Shown here: piece after piece, positions 16,915 to 26,121 of the stretch
How the letters are laid out: every line of letters begins with the position of its first letter
Numbering within the stretch: the stretch's first letter is position 1
NCBI GenBank assembly: GCA_029239755.1
Contig: JARBUI010000004.1
Location: 62,001 to 126,000 of the forward strand
Direction: 5' to 3'
Origin: Clostridia bacterium
Lineage (GTDB): Bacteria > Bacillota > Clostridia > Lachnospirales > Cellulosilyticaceae
DNA: 64,000 nt
Notes under the pieces: generated by a model
Databases searched by the model: none
What the model was told of the DNA's origin: nothing
Seen by the model: only the letters and a program-made list of their open reading frames with translations
Program-made: the position numbers and the translations under genes

Positions 16915-17952
16915 ATGACTATACAATTAATTAAAAAAGCTGAAGAAACTCATAGTTTAAATAAAGATGAATTAGTGCTATTACTTCAGGACGGCAGTAT
17001 TAATGAGGAACTTTTTAGCGCTGCTGACAGAGTAAGAAAGAAGTACATAGGAGATGAAGTTCACTTAAGAGGGATTATTGAGTTCTCCAATATCTGTAAA
17101 CGTGACTGTTTATATTGTGGCTTACGAGGCTCTAATAAAAAAGTAGAAAGATATAGATTGTTACCTGATGAGATTATTGATTTAGCTAAAAAAGCAGTTG
17201 GATATGGTTATAAAACTGTCGTAATGCAATCAGGAGAAGATGAGTATTATACAGTGGAGAGACTTCAATATATTATATCCAGCCTAAAAGAATTAGGCAT
17301 TGCAGTAACATTGTCTCTAGGAGAAAAATCCTATGAAGAATATAAGGCTTATAAAGAAGCCGGGGTAGATAGATATCTTCTTAGAATTGAAACAACTGAT
17401 AAGGCGCTTTATGAAGCGTTAGACCCTGGCATGAGTCATGAAGAGAGAAAAAGATGTCTAAGAGACCTTAAGACACTCGGCTATGAAGTTGGAACAGGTA
17501 ACTTAGTAGGGCTTCCTAATCAGACACTAGAATCTCTAGCAGACGATATACTGTTTTTTAAAGAAATGGATGCAGATATGATAGGACTAGGTCCTTTTAT
17601 TCCTAACGAGGATACACCTTTAAAAGAGACTAGCGGAGACAACTTCACAATGGCTTTAAAAGTTATGGCTTTAGTAAGATTATTGATGCCAGATGTCAAT
17701 ATCCCTGCTACAACTGCTATGGAAACTTTAAATAAAAACGGCAGGATGATCGCACTTCAAAGTGGAGCCAACATTGTTATGCCAAATATAACAGAGGGTG
17801 ACTATAGAAAGATGTATGCGCTTTATCCAGGAAAAATATGTGTTAATGATACACCTGGACATTGTTTTAACTGCATCACAGGTAAAATAAAATCTATAGG
17901 CAGAACCGTTTCTGATTCGAAAGGGTCAAGAGTTAAAAAGGCCAGATTCTAA
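16915..17952 (+). CDS. hydE: [FeFe]-hydrogenase maturation radical SAM protein HydE
   Basis: HydE is a radical-SAM enzyme that, with HydF and HydG, builds the diiron subcluster of the H-cluster. The 345-residue protein has the cluster motif Cys-x3-Cys-x2-Cys in 'NICKRDCLYCGLRGSN', preceded by 'VHLRGIIEFS'. Also visible are HydE-typical segments 'VVMQSGEDEYYT', 'RYLLRIETTDKALYEAL' and 'GTGNLVGLPNQT'. Length and motif order fit HydE rather than BioB, the closest relative. No HydF, HydG or hydrogenase subunit is in the window. An AAAGGT site precedes the ATG and a strong terminator follows. Confidence 0.92.
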   Translation: MTIQLIKKAEETHSLNKDELVLLLQDGSINEELFSAADRVRKKYIGDEVHLRGIIEFSNICKRDCLYCGLRGSNKKVERYRLLPDEIIDLAKKAVGYGYKTVVMQSGEDEYYTVERLQYIISSLKELGIAVTLSLGEKSYEEYKAYKEAGVDRYLLRIETTDKALYEALDPGMSHEERKRCLRDLKTLGYEVGTGNLVGLPNQTLESLADDILFFKEMDADMIGLGPFIPNEDTPLKETSGDNFTMALKVMALVRLLMPDVNIPATTAMETLNKNGRMIALQSGANIVMPNITEGDYRKMYALYPGKICVNDTPGHCFNCITGKIKSIGRTVSDSKGSRVKKARF

Positions 17953-17966
17953 ATAAAGTTTAATTG

Positions 17967-17994
17967 AGCTTGTGAGTAAATCACAAGCTTTTTT
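17967..17994. terminator. Bidirectional terminator between hydE and the YgjV-GNAT gene
   Basis: A perfect 9-bp stem with a 5-base loop (AGCTTGTGA, 17967-17975, with 17981-17989) is followed by a T run on the plus strand and sits between convergent genes. Confidence 0.85.
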
Positions 17995-17995
17995 G

Positions 17996-18631
17996 TTACC
18001 TTGTCAGTTCTTTTGTAAAACAGGCAGTATTCCCGTCTAGACTTTCTTTAAAGCCCATCTTTTTGAGATACTTAATGTGAGCATTATTAGATGAAAAACA
18101 TATAAGATGGGTATATCCATTATCTAAGAAATAATCTTTTCTAGTTTCATAGATATAGCTTCCAATTTTAAAATCCCTATATTCTGGGGTAGCAAAGTCA
18201 AGCTCTATCTTTAGGGTGTTTGCAGAATAATGAGATCCTATAAAAATGCCAGCAGGCACAGTGTTTCTTAAAATATAAAAACTTATTTCAGGATTATGAG
18301 TATTTAATTTGAAATGATCCATATAGTGTTCAATACTATCTTTATAAAATTCCAAGAAGTAGTTTAGATATTGGGAGCTGCCTTGAACCTGGAGAAGTTT
18401 AAAGTATTCTTTTGAGCCATAAATTTTTACAAGGTAGTAGATGTTAATGAAAGAGATACCTACATTCATAAATCCTACAGGTAAGGCTCCAATTAAAAAG
18501 CCATACAGAGCAAAGAGGCCGGAACCTAGCAAGTTAATCCATCGCAGTTTAATGATGGAACTCATTAGCAGCGAAATAAGAACAATAAGAGAAGCTAAGT
18601 AACCTAGCCATTCTAAGAGATCGTTATTCAT
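17996..18631 (-). CDS. YgjV-like membrane domain fused to a GNAT-like domain
   Basis: A protein of about 211 residues. The first 80 residues contain three hydrophobic segments (LLEWLGYLASLIVLISLLMSS, then WINLLGSGLFALYGFLIG, then GFMNVGISFINIYYLVKIY) resembling YgjV-type inner-membrane proteins. The C-terminal 125 residues look like a GNAT acetyltransferase fold: 'ISFYILRNTVPAGIFIGSH', 'LKIELDFATPEYRDFKIGSYIYE', then 'FSSNNAHIKYLKKMGF', the usual last part of GNAT. The acetyl-CoA pyrophosphate loop (Q/RxxGxG/A) is degenerate, so catalysis is uncertain. AAAGGGG directly abuts ATG 18637 and is 6 bases from ATG 18631, the preferred start. Confidence 0.7.
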   Translation of the reverse strand: MNNDLLEWLGYLASLIVLISLLMSSIIKLRWINLLGSGLFALYGFLIGALPVGFMNVGISFINIYYLVKIYGSKEYFKLLQVQGSSQYLNYFLEFYKDSIEHYMDHFKLNTHNPEISFYILRNTVPAGIFIGSHYSANTLKIELDFATPEYRDFKIGSYIYETRKDYFLDNGYTHLICFSSNNAHIKYLKKMGFKESLDGNTACFTKELTR

Positions 18632-18637
18632 ACCCAT

Positions 18638-19010
18638 CCCCTTTCTAGTGTGTTGTTTCTTATTATACTACAACATTTAAAATAATATGAGTTATTGTTT
18701 AAGCCTTTTATACAAATGATAGAATATCCTTATTATCTTAAGCTTTAAGGTTTATTTAAGGTTTTAAATGTAGAATAAGATCAATAAATAGTTTAACTGT
18801 CAAAATAACTTTGCTGTATATTGTCATATCTGGTATATGTGTGCTACTATTTAATAAACGGTCTCTTAATAGTAGGAGTATTTGTTGTAAAGGATAATCA
18901 TAACAGAAATATTAAGTCTCATTTGCCAAAAGGAGGAACGTAGCTGCTAAAATATTTCTCTGTTTTTAATAAGTACTTAAATACATGCTTAAATAAACTA
19001 AAACATAAAG
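18638..19010. other. Intergenic region without a recognisable gene
   Basis: About 370 bases between the divergent YgjV-GNAT and chemoreceptor genes. I found no open frame with a ribosome binding site. A GAAATATT / AATATTTC pair near 18907-18958 encloses an AAAGGAGG-containing segment that has no start codon at a usable distance. This could be a structured leader of the chemoreceptor mRNA. Otherwise nothing is visible. Confidence 0.4.
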
Positions 19011-19020
19011 GAAGATGAGT

Positions 19021-20319
19021 ATGAAAAAAATATCTTTAAAAATTGTTATGCTTTCTTTAATCAATACAATTGTTGTTGCAGTACTTAATGTAGCAGCATC
19101 TCTTTCAATGAATGCAGGGCAGCAGGCGCCAGGCGATGTTGCAGGGGGGCAATTCCTTTTGCCGACACCAGTTTGGATGGGCCTGATAGCTTCGCTTGTA
19201 ATAGGCATTGTCATTTCATATTTTGTAGGTACATATATAGCTAAACCTATTATTAAGGTAACAGACTTAACTAAAAAAACTGCAAATTTTGATCTTGTAT
19301 TTGATGATTCTTTTGATAGTACACTTAAATATAAAGATGAAAGTGGTGCAATGGCGCAAGCACTGGTAGATACAAGAGCAGCTTTAAGAAATATGGCTAC
19401 AAAACTGCAAAGTATATCTGCTACACTAGCCAGCCATTCTCAAAGTCTTAGCAGAACAACAGAGGAAAATGTTCAAAGTATTAACCAAGTAGTTACCACA
19501 ATCAGTGAAGTAGCGGAAGGTAACAGCAATCAGGCTAAAACAATTGGCGAGATTAATCAGACACTCGCTGAAGCAGCTAAACTTATTGACAATATTGCAA
19601 AAGAAGCTTTTGCTGGAGCAGACAGCGCTGTAGAATCTCTTGGGATGATTAAGGAAGGTCAAAGTGCCGTTGATGTGCAAGGGAAGAAGATGGAAGAAAA
19701 CATTTCTGTTTCTCATGAAGCGACAAAGTCTATGAATGAGCTAAGCGGAATGATTGAACAGGTAGCAAGCACAATTAATGTTATTACGTCTATTGCTGAT
19801 CAAACTAATCTTTTAGCCCTTAATGCAGCAATTGAAGCAGCAAGAGCAGGGGAAGCGGGTAAAGGATTTTCAGTTGTTGCAGAAGAAATACGAAAGCTAG
19901 CTGAAGAATCAGCAAAAGCAGCAAAAGTTATTAATGAAATCATTAATCAAACAACTGATAAAACAGAACAAGTAGTAAGTAGCATAAATAGTGCAGGCGC
20001 ACTTATAGATGAACAGAAAAAAGCATTAGTCATAACACAAGATGCATTTAATAAGATTAAAACGAGTTATGAAGGGATTGTAGCCCGCTTCAAGCAGACA
20101 GCAACAGCCATGCAGGCTGTTAATGAAAAAGCTAAGGGCATATCTAACCAAACGCAGGATATGGCTTCAGTTGCACAAGAATCATCAGCGAGTATGGAAG
20201 AGGTATCAGCTGCAGGTCAGGAACAGCTAGCTTCAATAGAAATTATTGCACAGTCTTCAAAAGGACTATTTACACTTGCAGAAGAATTACGTGAAGAAAT
20301 TAATAAGTTTAAGCTTTAA
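19021..20319 (+). CDS. Methyl-accepting chemotaxis protein
   Basis: A chemoreceptor of about 432 residues that controls the CheA kinase. Two membrane helices (about 5-25 and 57-77) are separated by only about 30 residues, so there is no periplasmic ligand-binding domain. A HAMP-like segment follows ([25 protein letters not shown]). The remaining helical rod contains the signalling hairpin tip with the invariant '[41 protein letters not shown]'. Gln/Glu-rich methylation helices flank it. AAAGGAAG is 6 bases from the second ATG (19021) and too close to the first (19015). A strong terminator follows. Confidence 0.93.
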   Translation: MKKISLKIVMLSLINTIVVAVLNVAASLSMNAGQQAPGDVAGGQFLLPTPVWMGLIASLVIGIVISYFVGTYIAKPIIKVTDLTKKTANFDLVFDDSFDSTLKYKDESGAMAQALVDTRAALRNMATKLQSISATLASHSQSLSRTTEENVQSINQVVTTISEVAEGNSNQAKTIGEINQTLAEAAKLIDNIAKEAFAGADSAVESLGMIKEGQSAVDVQGKKMEENISVSHEATKSMNELSGMIEQVASTINVITSIADQTNLLALNAAIEAARAGEAGKGFSVVAEEIRKLAEESAKAAKVINEIINQTTDKTEQVVSSINSAGALIDEQKKALVITQDAFNKIKTSYEGIVARFKQTATAMQAVNEKAKGISNQTQDMASVAQESSASMEEVSAAGQEQLASIEIIAQSSKGLFTLAEELREEINKFKL

Positions 20320-20327
20320 TAAAGCAT

Positions 20328-20372
20328 AAGAGGGTATTCGAAAAGTCTAACTGACTTTTTGAATACCCTCTT
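20328..20372 (+). terminator. Strong hairpin terminator after the chemoreceptor gene
   Basis: A 20-bp stem with a single G-U wobble (20328-20347 with 20353-20372; outer part AAGAGGGTATTC) begins 8 bases after the stop codon and can also serve the convergent small gene. Confidence 0.8.
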
Positions 20373-20403
20373 AACGTACTATAAGTTTACTCTAAAATAT
20401 TAA

Positions 20404-20568
20404 TTATTTATTTTTTGTAATGATGCCATTTCCTTCAAGGTGGTGTTTCGCATTTCTTGTTTCATCATGAGTATTAGATGGATAAACAGCAGATTCGGGA
20501 TTTGCATCGTTAGCACCTTTTCGGAGCATTTCTGTAGTATAGGTAGACATACCATTTCCTTTAGGCAT
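20404..20568 (-). CDS. Small conserved-looking hydrophilic protein, 54 residues
   Basis: A short gene with a textbook ribosome binding site (AAGGAGGTGA, 8 bases before ATG). The 54-residue product begins MPKGNGMSTYTTEMLRKGAN and continues with 'PESAVYPSNTHDETRNAKHHLEGNG', ending TKNK. It is hydrophilic, has no Cys or membrane segment, and is rich in Asn, Thr and Gly. I do not recognise the family; the composition would suit a small spore or stress protein, but that is a guess. It lies downstream of the ZIP transporter on the same strand, 85 bases away. Its Shine-Dalgarno is paired in a hairpin (20575-20606). Confidence 0.65.
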   Translation of the reverse strand: MPKGNGMSTYTTEMLRKGANDANPESAVYPSNTHDETRNAKHHLEGNGIITKNK

Positions 20569-20574
20569 AAAGTC

Positions 20575-20606
20575 ACCTCCTTGTCACTTTAGGATGCCAA
20601 GGAGGT
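20575..20606 (-). promoter_or_regulatory. Hairpin sequestering the Shine-Dalgarno of the 54-residue protein
   Basis: In the minus-strand RNA ACCTCCTTG (20606 to 20598) is exactly complementary to CAAGGAGGT (20583 to 20575), which contains the Shine-Dalgarno of the gene starting at 20568. The loop is 14 bases. The stem would block ribosome entry unless melted or remodelled. Confidence 0.5.
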
Positions 20607-20653
20607 AACCATTATATACTGGAAATAATTGAAACGATACTTAAGTGACTGGC

Positions 20654-21469
20654 CTATATGAATAAGAGAAGGCTTATTGCTATAACAATCATGCCAGCTA
20701 TAAGACCGTAAATAGATAAATGATGCTCACCATATTTTTCAGAGGCAGGGAGCAGTTCGTCCAAAGAAATGTACACCATAATTCCTGCCACAAGTGCAAA
20801 CAAAATCCCAAAAGTCGCTTCGTTAAAGAACTGTGATAACAGAAGATAACCTACAAGAGCCCCAATAGGCTCGGAAAGTCCTGACAAAAACGAATAATAA
20901 AAAGCTTTTTTCTTACTTCCAGTCGCATAGAAAATAGGAACCGATACAGCAATTCCTTCAGGAATATTATGAATAGCGATGGCAATAGCAATCGGAAGAC
21001 CAATACTAATATCCTTAATTGCTGCCATAAATGTCGCCAAGCCTTCCGGAAAATTATGTATCCCGATTGCAATAGCTGACATCATCCCCATCCTAAGAAG
21101 TTTATGATTTTTAGAATGATTTGGATCTGTAAGGTCTTCTACACTATGCGCCTCGTGAGGATTTTCCGAACTAGGCACAAGTTTATCAATAAGAGCAATT
21201 AAAAACATCCCTCCGAAGAAACCTAACACAGTCATCCAGGACCCGCTTTTTTTGCCAAATTCAATTGTCAAAGAGTTAAGTGCCTTGGCAAATATTTCTA
21301 CAAAGGACACATAGATCATAACTCCTGCTGAAAAACCTAGGGATATAGACAGAAATTTTGTATTTGTCCGCTTGGTAAAAAAGGCTAAGCAGCTTCCAAT
21401 ACCTGTTGAGAGTCCTGCAAATAAAGTTAAGCCAAAAGCTATTAGTATAGTGTTAATATCAGCTGACAT
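20654..21469 (-). CDS. zupT: ZIP-family metal transporter (ZupT-like)
   Basis: A 271-residue membrane protein with about eight hydrophobic segments. The two metal-site helices are clear: '[14 protein letters not shown]' and '[15 protein letters not shown]', the paired HNxPEG motifs of bacterial ZIP/ZupT proteins. The cytoplasmic loop between helices 3 and 4 is acidic and His-containing ([24 protein letters not shown] shortened in ZupT), possibly a metal-sensing loop. It imports Zn2+ and perhaps Fe2+ or Mn2+. No Zur- or Fur-like box was seen upstream. The small gene at 20404 may be co-transcribed. Confidence 0.88.
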   Translation of the reverse strand: MSADINTILIAFGLTLFAGLSTGIGSCLAFFTKRTNTKFLSISLGFSAGVMIYVSFVEIFAKALNSLTIEFGKKSGSWMTVLGFFGGMFLIALIDKLVPSSENPHEAHSVEDLTDPNHSKNHKLLRMGMMSAIAIGIHNFPEGLATFMAAIKDISIGLPIAIAIAIHNIPEGIAVSVPIFYATGSKKKAFYYSFLSGLSEPIGALVGYLLLSQFFNEATFGILFALVAGIMVYISLDELLPASEKYGEHHLSIYGLIAGMIVIAISLLLFI

Positions 21470-21595
21470 TCTTTCCCCCTCCTAAATGATAGAAAAAACA
21501 ATTAACCTATTTTATGATATTTATTTGTATTATATCACATCACTGTGCAGCGTGAATAAACGGTCCTATTAAATATTTCAATAGACTGAGCTAAC

Positions 21596-22735
21596 TTAAA
21601 GCGATTCGAGTTTTCCTTTAAATAACTTTTTAGGTTCTATTTTTATCCCAAATTCCCGCTCGTAAATTCTAATAGCAGCCAGTTCATTTTGAGTAATGAT
21701 TCCTATAGAGGTACCAGAAAAATTCCCTCGTGCTGTCCTTCCTGCTCTATGGAGGTAGTCGTTTGCACTATTTGGAAAGTCTAGGTGGAATATATGAGTG
21801 ATTTCTGGAATATCTAGGCCTCTAGCCGATAAATCAGAGGAAACCAGATACTTAATCTTACCGCTTCTAAAGTTAGTTAGAGCTGTTTTTCTATCCTCCT
21901 TGGAGGTTGTGCCGGATATGCCAGCAGCAGCAAACTTATGAAAGATTAACTTATCTGTTACCATCTGCACTTCATTATTTTGATTAATAAAGATAAGGGC
22001 TCTTTCAGGATTAACTGCAAAAAGAAGCTTTTTAAGTGTCTCGAACTTATCCCTCTTATCAACTACCATATACATATGCTCAATATTTGGATTAAGCGAT
22101 GTCTTCGGAGCAGTTTTTAAGATAACAGGTTCTTTCATAAAAGGAGCGATAATATCAGATGTTTTTTTGTTAATAGTAGCAGAGAAGATGCATACTTGTT
22201 TTTTCGCTGGAGCACTATGCAAAATGGCTTTAATGGTTGCAGATTCATTGCGCTCGAGAAGGTGGTCAGCTTCGTCGATAATAACAGTCTGAATAGTCTG
22301 GTGTGTTATTTTTTTCTTTTTAATGAGGTCTAATATACGGCCTGGGGTTCCCACGATGATATGAGGCTTTTCTTTTAATTTCTTAATTTGTCTTTCAATG
22401 TTTACTTCCCCCATAATCACAGCAGAAGTCACTTGTATATCAGCATTTTTAGCAAGTAATGTAATCTGACTGCTTATTTGCATAACAAGTTCATGAGTGG
22501 GAGCCAAAATGATGGCTTGCATTTCTTTTTTGCTTGGGTTAATTCTCTGAAATAAAGGTGTAAGAAAAGCAAGAGTTTTACCGCTGCCGGTATGAGACTC
22601 AGCAATAATATCTTGTCCGTCCAACATAGCAGGAATCGTTAAGGACTGAATTTCAGTAGGAACAGTAATATTTTGTTTAGCCAGTCCGGTTGTTATATTA
22701 AGATGTAAATTTAGATTTTCGAAAGTGTTAGTCAT
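21596..22735 (-). CDS. DEAD-box ATP-dependent RNA helicase
   Basis: A helicase core of about 379 residues with all motifs: Q motif region 'GLAKQNITVPTEIQSLTIPA', I 'SHTGSGKT', Ia 'APTHELV' (His where Arg is usual), II 'IDEADHLLE', III 'SAT', V 'SARGLDIPEI' and VI 'HRAGRTARG'. It ends soon after motif VI with only a short basic tail, so it lacks the long C-terminal RNA-binding extension of DbpA or CshA; CshB-like minimal helicases are the nearest type. It probably unwinds RNA in ribosome assembly or at low temperature. AAGGAG is 6 bases from ATG 22735, favouring it over ATG 22753. Confidence 0.9.
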   Translation of the reverse strand: MTNTFENLNLHLNITTGLAKQNITVPTEIQSLTIPAMLDGQDIIAESHTGSGKTLAFLTPLFQRINPSKKEMQAIILAPTHELVMQISSQITLLAKNADIQVTSAVIMGEVNIERQIKKLKEKPHIIVGTPGRILDLIKKKKITHQTIQTVIIDEADHLLERNESATIKAILHSAPAKKQVCIFSATINKKTSDIIAPFMKEPVILKTAPKTSLNPNIEHMYMVVDKRDKFETLKKLLFAVNPERALIFINQNNEVQMVTDKLIFHKFAAAGISGTTSKEDRKTALTNFRSGKIKYLVSSDLSARGLDIPEITHIFHLDFPNSANDYLHRAGRTARGNFSGTSIGIITQNELAAIRIYEREFGIKIEPKKLFKGKLESL

Positions 22736-22973
22736 TGGTTTCTCCTTAGTCATAAGTCATTCATAAAGCTTATTATACACTTTTTTACAAAGATTAAGCA
22801 AGGAATCTACGGCAAAGCTATGTGAACATTATGGGCCAGTTGTAAGAACATAATAAATAGAAAAAAGAATATAATACAAAGAAAATATGCAAAAGTATAT
22901 TTATTAATCAGCTATAAGGGAATAAAATAAAAATGTGATAGATAAAGAGATGAAATGTGAGAGGAGCATGGAT

Positions 22974-23975
22974 ATGGCAATACTAATTACTGGAGGGACA
23001 GGGTATATAGGCAGTCATACAAGTGTAGAGTTTTTAAATGCAGGCTATGAAGTTATTATTGTAGACAACCTGAGCAACTCAAAGGTTGAGGTATTAGATA
23101 AGATAAAGCAAATAACAGGTAAAGAGGTTAAGTTTTATGAGGCAGATCTTCTGGATAGAGTAGCCGTAGAACAAATCTTTAGTGAAAATCAGATAGAAGC
23201 AGTCATTCATTTTGCAGGATTAAAAGCTGTTGGAGAATCGGTAACTATTCCGCTTAGGTATTATCATAATAATATTACAGGAACGCTTATACTTTGCGAG
23301 GTAATGTCTAAATACAACTGTAAAAAGATGGTGTTCTCTTCTTCGGCAACAGTATATGGTATGCATAACGCAGTTCCATTCGTAGAAAATATGCCACTCT
23401 CTGCAACTAATCCTTACGGCAGTACAAAACTTATGATCGAAAATATTTTAAACGACTTATATGTATCGGATAATGAGTGGAGCATTTCTCTTTTAAGATA
23501 CTTTAACCCTATAGGAGCTCACATAAGCGGACTAATAGGAGAAGCACCTAATGGAATCCCAAATAACTTGCTGCCCTATGTAGCAGGTGTAGCAACAGGA
23601 AAATTAGAAAAATTAAAGGTCTACGGAGATGATTATGATACAGTTGATGGCACAGGTGTAAGGGACTATATACACGTCGAAGACCTTGCAGCAGGACATC
23701 TTTGTGCTTATAGTTACGTTATGCAGCATACTGGAGTGGAGGCTGTTAACTTAGGAACAGGCAAAGGATACAGCGTATTACAAGTTGTTAAGGCGTTTGA
23801 AAAAGCTAGCGGTAAAACAGTAAGATATGAGATCTCTCCAAGAAGAGCAGGAGATATTGCAAGCTGTTATGCATCAACAGAAAAAGCCGAGAGACTTTTT
23901 GGATGGCAGGCGACAAGAGATTTAGATAAAATGTGTGAAGACAGTTGGAGATTTACAAGCAAGGTAAATAGCTAA
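22974..23975 (+). CDS. galE: UDP-glucose 4-epimerase GalE
   Basis: A cytoplasmic NAD-dependent epimerase of about 333 residues that interconverts UDP-glucose and UDP-galactose, and in many bacteria also UDP-GlcNAc and UDP-GalNAc. The Rossmann motif GGTGYIGSHT lies at the N-terminus; the catalytic Ser/Tyr/Lys set is seen as 'SSSATVYG' and 'NPYGSTK'. 'GVRDYIHVEDLA' and 'NLGTGKGYSVLQVV' are typical of GalE. GAGAGGAG is 7 bases from ATG 22974 and too close to ATG 22968. It lies just before the amino-sugar locus and convergent with its AraC regulator, so it may supply the epimerase step of that pathway. Confidence 0.93.
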   Translation: MAILITGGTGYIGSHTSVEFLNAGYEVIIVDNLSNSKVEVLDKIKQITGKEVKFYEADLLDRVAVEQIFSENQIEAVIHFAGLKAVGESVTIPLRYYHNNITGTLILCEVMSKYNCKKMVFSSSATVYGMHNAVPFVENMPLSATNPYGSTKLMIENILNDLYVSDNEWSISLLRYFNPIGAHISGLIGEAPNGIPNNLLPYVAGVATGKLEKLKVYGDDYDTVDGTGVRDYIHVEDLAAGHLCAYSYVMQHTGVEAVNLGTGKGYSVLQVVKAFEKASGKTVRYEISPRRAGDIASCYASTEKAERLFGWQATRDLDKMCEDSWRFTSKVNS

Positions 23976-23976
23976 G

Positions 23977-24006
23977 AATAGGGCAGGCTTTAGAGTCTGC
24001 CCATTA
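23977..24006. terminator. Bidirectional terminator between galE and the AraC gene
   Basis: GGGCAG (23981-23986) and CTGCCC (23997-24002), extended by flanking A/T pairs, form a hairpin between convergent genes. It overlaps the last codon of the AraC gene. Confidence 0.65.
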
Positions 24007-24906
24007 TTTATTTAATTGTAAGGTTTTAGAATACTCAGAAAGCGTCATGCCTGTGACATTTTTAAAAGTGCGGGAGAAGTAATGGATTGAGTTATATCCT
24101 AAGGCATCAGATATTTGGGTAAAGTTATTTGCACCCTCCCGTATCATTTTTTTTGCTTCTTCAATTTTTAAGTTTCGATAATATTCCATAACACTTATAC
24201 CCAGCGTATCCTTAAAAGCTTTTTGGAGGGTAGATTTGCTAAGTAAAGTATCTTTGCATATATCATCAAGGGAGACGGTATTGTATAGGTTATCTTTAAG
24301 ATAATTTATAATAATGTCCAGTTTATAGTGAGTCGCATGTTCTTTAATAGAAGACGGCAGCTTATTGGTACATTTAAGTGTTTGGTTAGCTCGTACGAGC
24401 TCAATTAATAGATACTCAAGGCATATTTTAATAATCTGTTCTCCGCCAAATTTTTGCGGAGAATTTTTTTCGAGCATTTTTAGGGAAGGATCCCCTAAAT
24501 CAGAAGAATATACTTCATAAGCTTCACTCACAATGGTACTAAGAAGAACTTTCATAGATTGTGTAATATGTAAAATCTTATTTTCAAAATAACTCATAGC
24601 AGGTGAGTGGCATTCAAAAGCTATTACAACGAGATTAGGAGCAATTGTACCATTGGCTATAACGTTATGCCATTCATTAGGCTTATGAAAGATAATATTG
24701 CCTTGGTGTAAATTAAAATGAGCCTGGTCGGCGGCAACACCCACCTCACCTTTATCTACATATAGAAATTCCCAAAAATCATGAGCTTCTCCTGAAAAAG
24801 CATAATCCTTAGAGTACTCAAAATAATGGATAGAAATAATTTTGGGTATAACAAGTTCTTCATTTAAATCAATTGGAGTGTAGTTATTGATTGGTGCTAA
24901 TGACAT
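24004..24906 (-). CDS. AraC-family regulator with cupin sensor domain
   Basis: A 300-residue regulator. Residues of about 25-100 form a cupin-like sugar sensor ('HDFWEFLYVDKGEVGV' then 'FHKPNEWHNVIANG'). Residues 200-295 form the double helix-turn-helix of AraC/XylS ('VSLDDICKDTLLSKSTLQKAFKDTLGISVMEYYR' and 'NFTQISDALGYNSIHYFSRTFKNVTGMTLSEY'). It is divergent from the nucleotidyltransferase-NahK-ABC operon and is very likely its activator, since that promoter has a good -10 but no clear -35. AAAGGGG precedes the ATG. Confidence 0.9.
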   Translation of the reverse strand: MSLAPINNYTPIDLNEELVIPKIISIHYFEYSKDYAFSGEAHDFWEFLYVDKGEVGVAADQAHFNLHQGNIIFHKPNEWHNVIANGTIAPNLVVIAFECHSPAMSYFENKILHITQSMKVLLSTIVSEAYEVYSSDLGDPSLKMLEKNSPQKFGGEQIIKICLEYLLIELVRANQTLKCTNKLPSSIKEHATHYKLDIIINYLKDNLYNTVSLDDICKDTLLSKSTLQKAFKDTLGISVMEYYRNLKIEEAKKMIREGANNFTQISDALGYNSIHYFSRTFKNVTGMTLSEYSKTLQLNK

Positions 24907-25055
24907 AAGACCATCCCCTTTATTTAAATAAAAACTAATCCTGACTAGAGTACAGTTTAGATTGGATAATTATATAATGGCACAATGCGAAATGCAATGC
25001 AATTAATACATATGTTCTAAATATAAAGCGAATCTCCCTAGAAGAAATGTAAAAA

Positions 25056-25111
25056 AGTACAAAAAAGTTATCTTTTTAGATAAATATTCTAATCACTATT
25101 TACTTTATAAT
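25056..25111 (+). promoter_or_regulatory. Activator-type promoter region with a motif shared with 45806
   Basis: AGTACAAAAAAGTT followed by an A/T-rich CTTTTTA tail (25056-25078) recurs almost exactly at 45806-45828, in the other AraC/ABC divergent gap. TATAAT at 25106-25111 is a strong -10 without a convincing -35, as expected for an AraC-activated promoter. Role inferred. Confidence 0.5.
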
Positions 25112-25191
25112 GAGGTTGTAGCAGCTAAAGGCATACAAAAAAGACACTATTTATCTTGGAGGAATATAGGATAAATGACTGAGGTGAGAAT

Positions 25192-26121
25192 ATGAAAGAA
25201 CCGGTATTAGTAGTAATGGCAGCTGGTATAGGAAGCAGATACGGCGGACTTAAACAAATAGATCCTGTTGGTTCAAATGGAGAGCTTATTATTGACTTTT
25301 CTCTATACGATGCTATAAAAGCTGGATTCAAAAAGGTTGTCTTTATCATTAAAGAAGAAATAGAAAAAGACTTTAAGGAAGTAATCGGGGACCGAATGAG
25401 AGAGCACATAGAAGTAGCCTATGCGTATCAAAGGTTAGATGATCTCCCGGCATCCTACCATGTTCCAAGAGAAAGATCTAAACCATGGGGAACAGGGCAT
25501 GCATTATTAGCAGTAAGGGATATCATAGAGGGACCATTTGCAGTGATTAATGCAGATGACTATTATGGGCAAGAAGCCTTTAGCTTGATTTATGAGTTTC
25601 TAAAGCAGGCCAAAGATGATAAGGCGTGCGAATATGGCATGGTTGGCTACGAGCTTACGAATACACTCACAGAGCATGGCTATGTTGCAAGAGGAGTGTG
25701 TGAAGTAGGTATAGATCAGTACTTGTATAAAATAAATGAAAGAACACATATAGAAAAAAGAGGGGACGGAGCAGCCTATACGGAAGATGGCGAAAAGTGG
25801 ATTGCTATTTCAAATGAGGCAACTGTATCAATGAATATGTGGGCTTTTACTCCAAGCATACTTAAAGAATTAGAAATAAGATTTCCTATGTTTTTAGAGC
25901 AGACTTTAAAAACTAACCCTGAAAAAGGAGAATATTTTTTGCCGGATGTAGTAGGGGAGCTTATAGAGGAAGATAAAGCCTGCGTAAAAGTACTAAAATC
26001 TCAAGATAAATGGTATGGAGTAACTTATAAAGAAGATAAGCCGTTGGTAGTAAGCAGTCTGCTGCAGCTTAAAAATAAAGGGTTTTATCCATTAGACCTA
26101 TGGGAGGCAAATCATGAATGA
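25192..26121 (+). CDS. Sugar-1-phosphate nucleotidyltransferase
   Basis: A 309-residue GT-A-fold nucleotidyltransferase. The N-terminus 'VVMAAGIGSRYGGLKQIDPVG' is the nucleotide-binding loop, followed by 'GTGHALLAVRDII' and 'VINADDYYGQEAF', which contains the metal-binding Asp pair. It should transfer a nucleotide, probably UMP, to a hexose- or hexosamine-1-phosphate. Its stop overlaps the start of the kinase gene by 8 bases, so the two are translationally coupled. The kinase makes N-acetylhexosamine 1-phosphate, which makes UDP-GlcNAc/UDP-GalNAc formation the likely reaction. It replaces the GalT-like transferase (LnpC) of the bifidobacterial pathway. Confidence 0.85.
   Translation: MKEPVLVVMAAGIGSRYGGLKQIDPVGSNGELIIDFSLYDAIKAGFKKVVFIIKEEIEKDFKEVIGDRMREHIEVAYAYQRLDDLPASYHVPRERSKPWGTGHALLAVRDIIEGPFAVINADDYYGQEAFSLIYEFLKQAKDDKACEYGMVGYELTNTLTEHGYVARGVCEVGIDQYLYKINERTHIEKRGDGAAYTEDGEKWIAISNEATVSMNMWAFTPSILKELEIRFPMFLEQTLKTNPEKGEYFLPDVVGELIEEDKACVKVLKSQDKWYGVTYKEDKPLVVSSLLQLKNKGFYPLDLWEANHE

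Noticed and set aside
18925-18940. AAAGGAGG suggesting a missed small gene
   Set aside because: No ATG, GTG or TTG at a usable distance opens a frame longer than a few codons.
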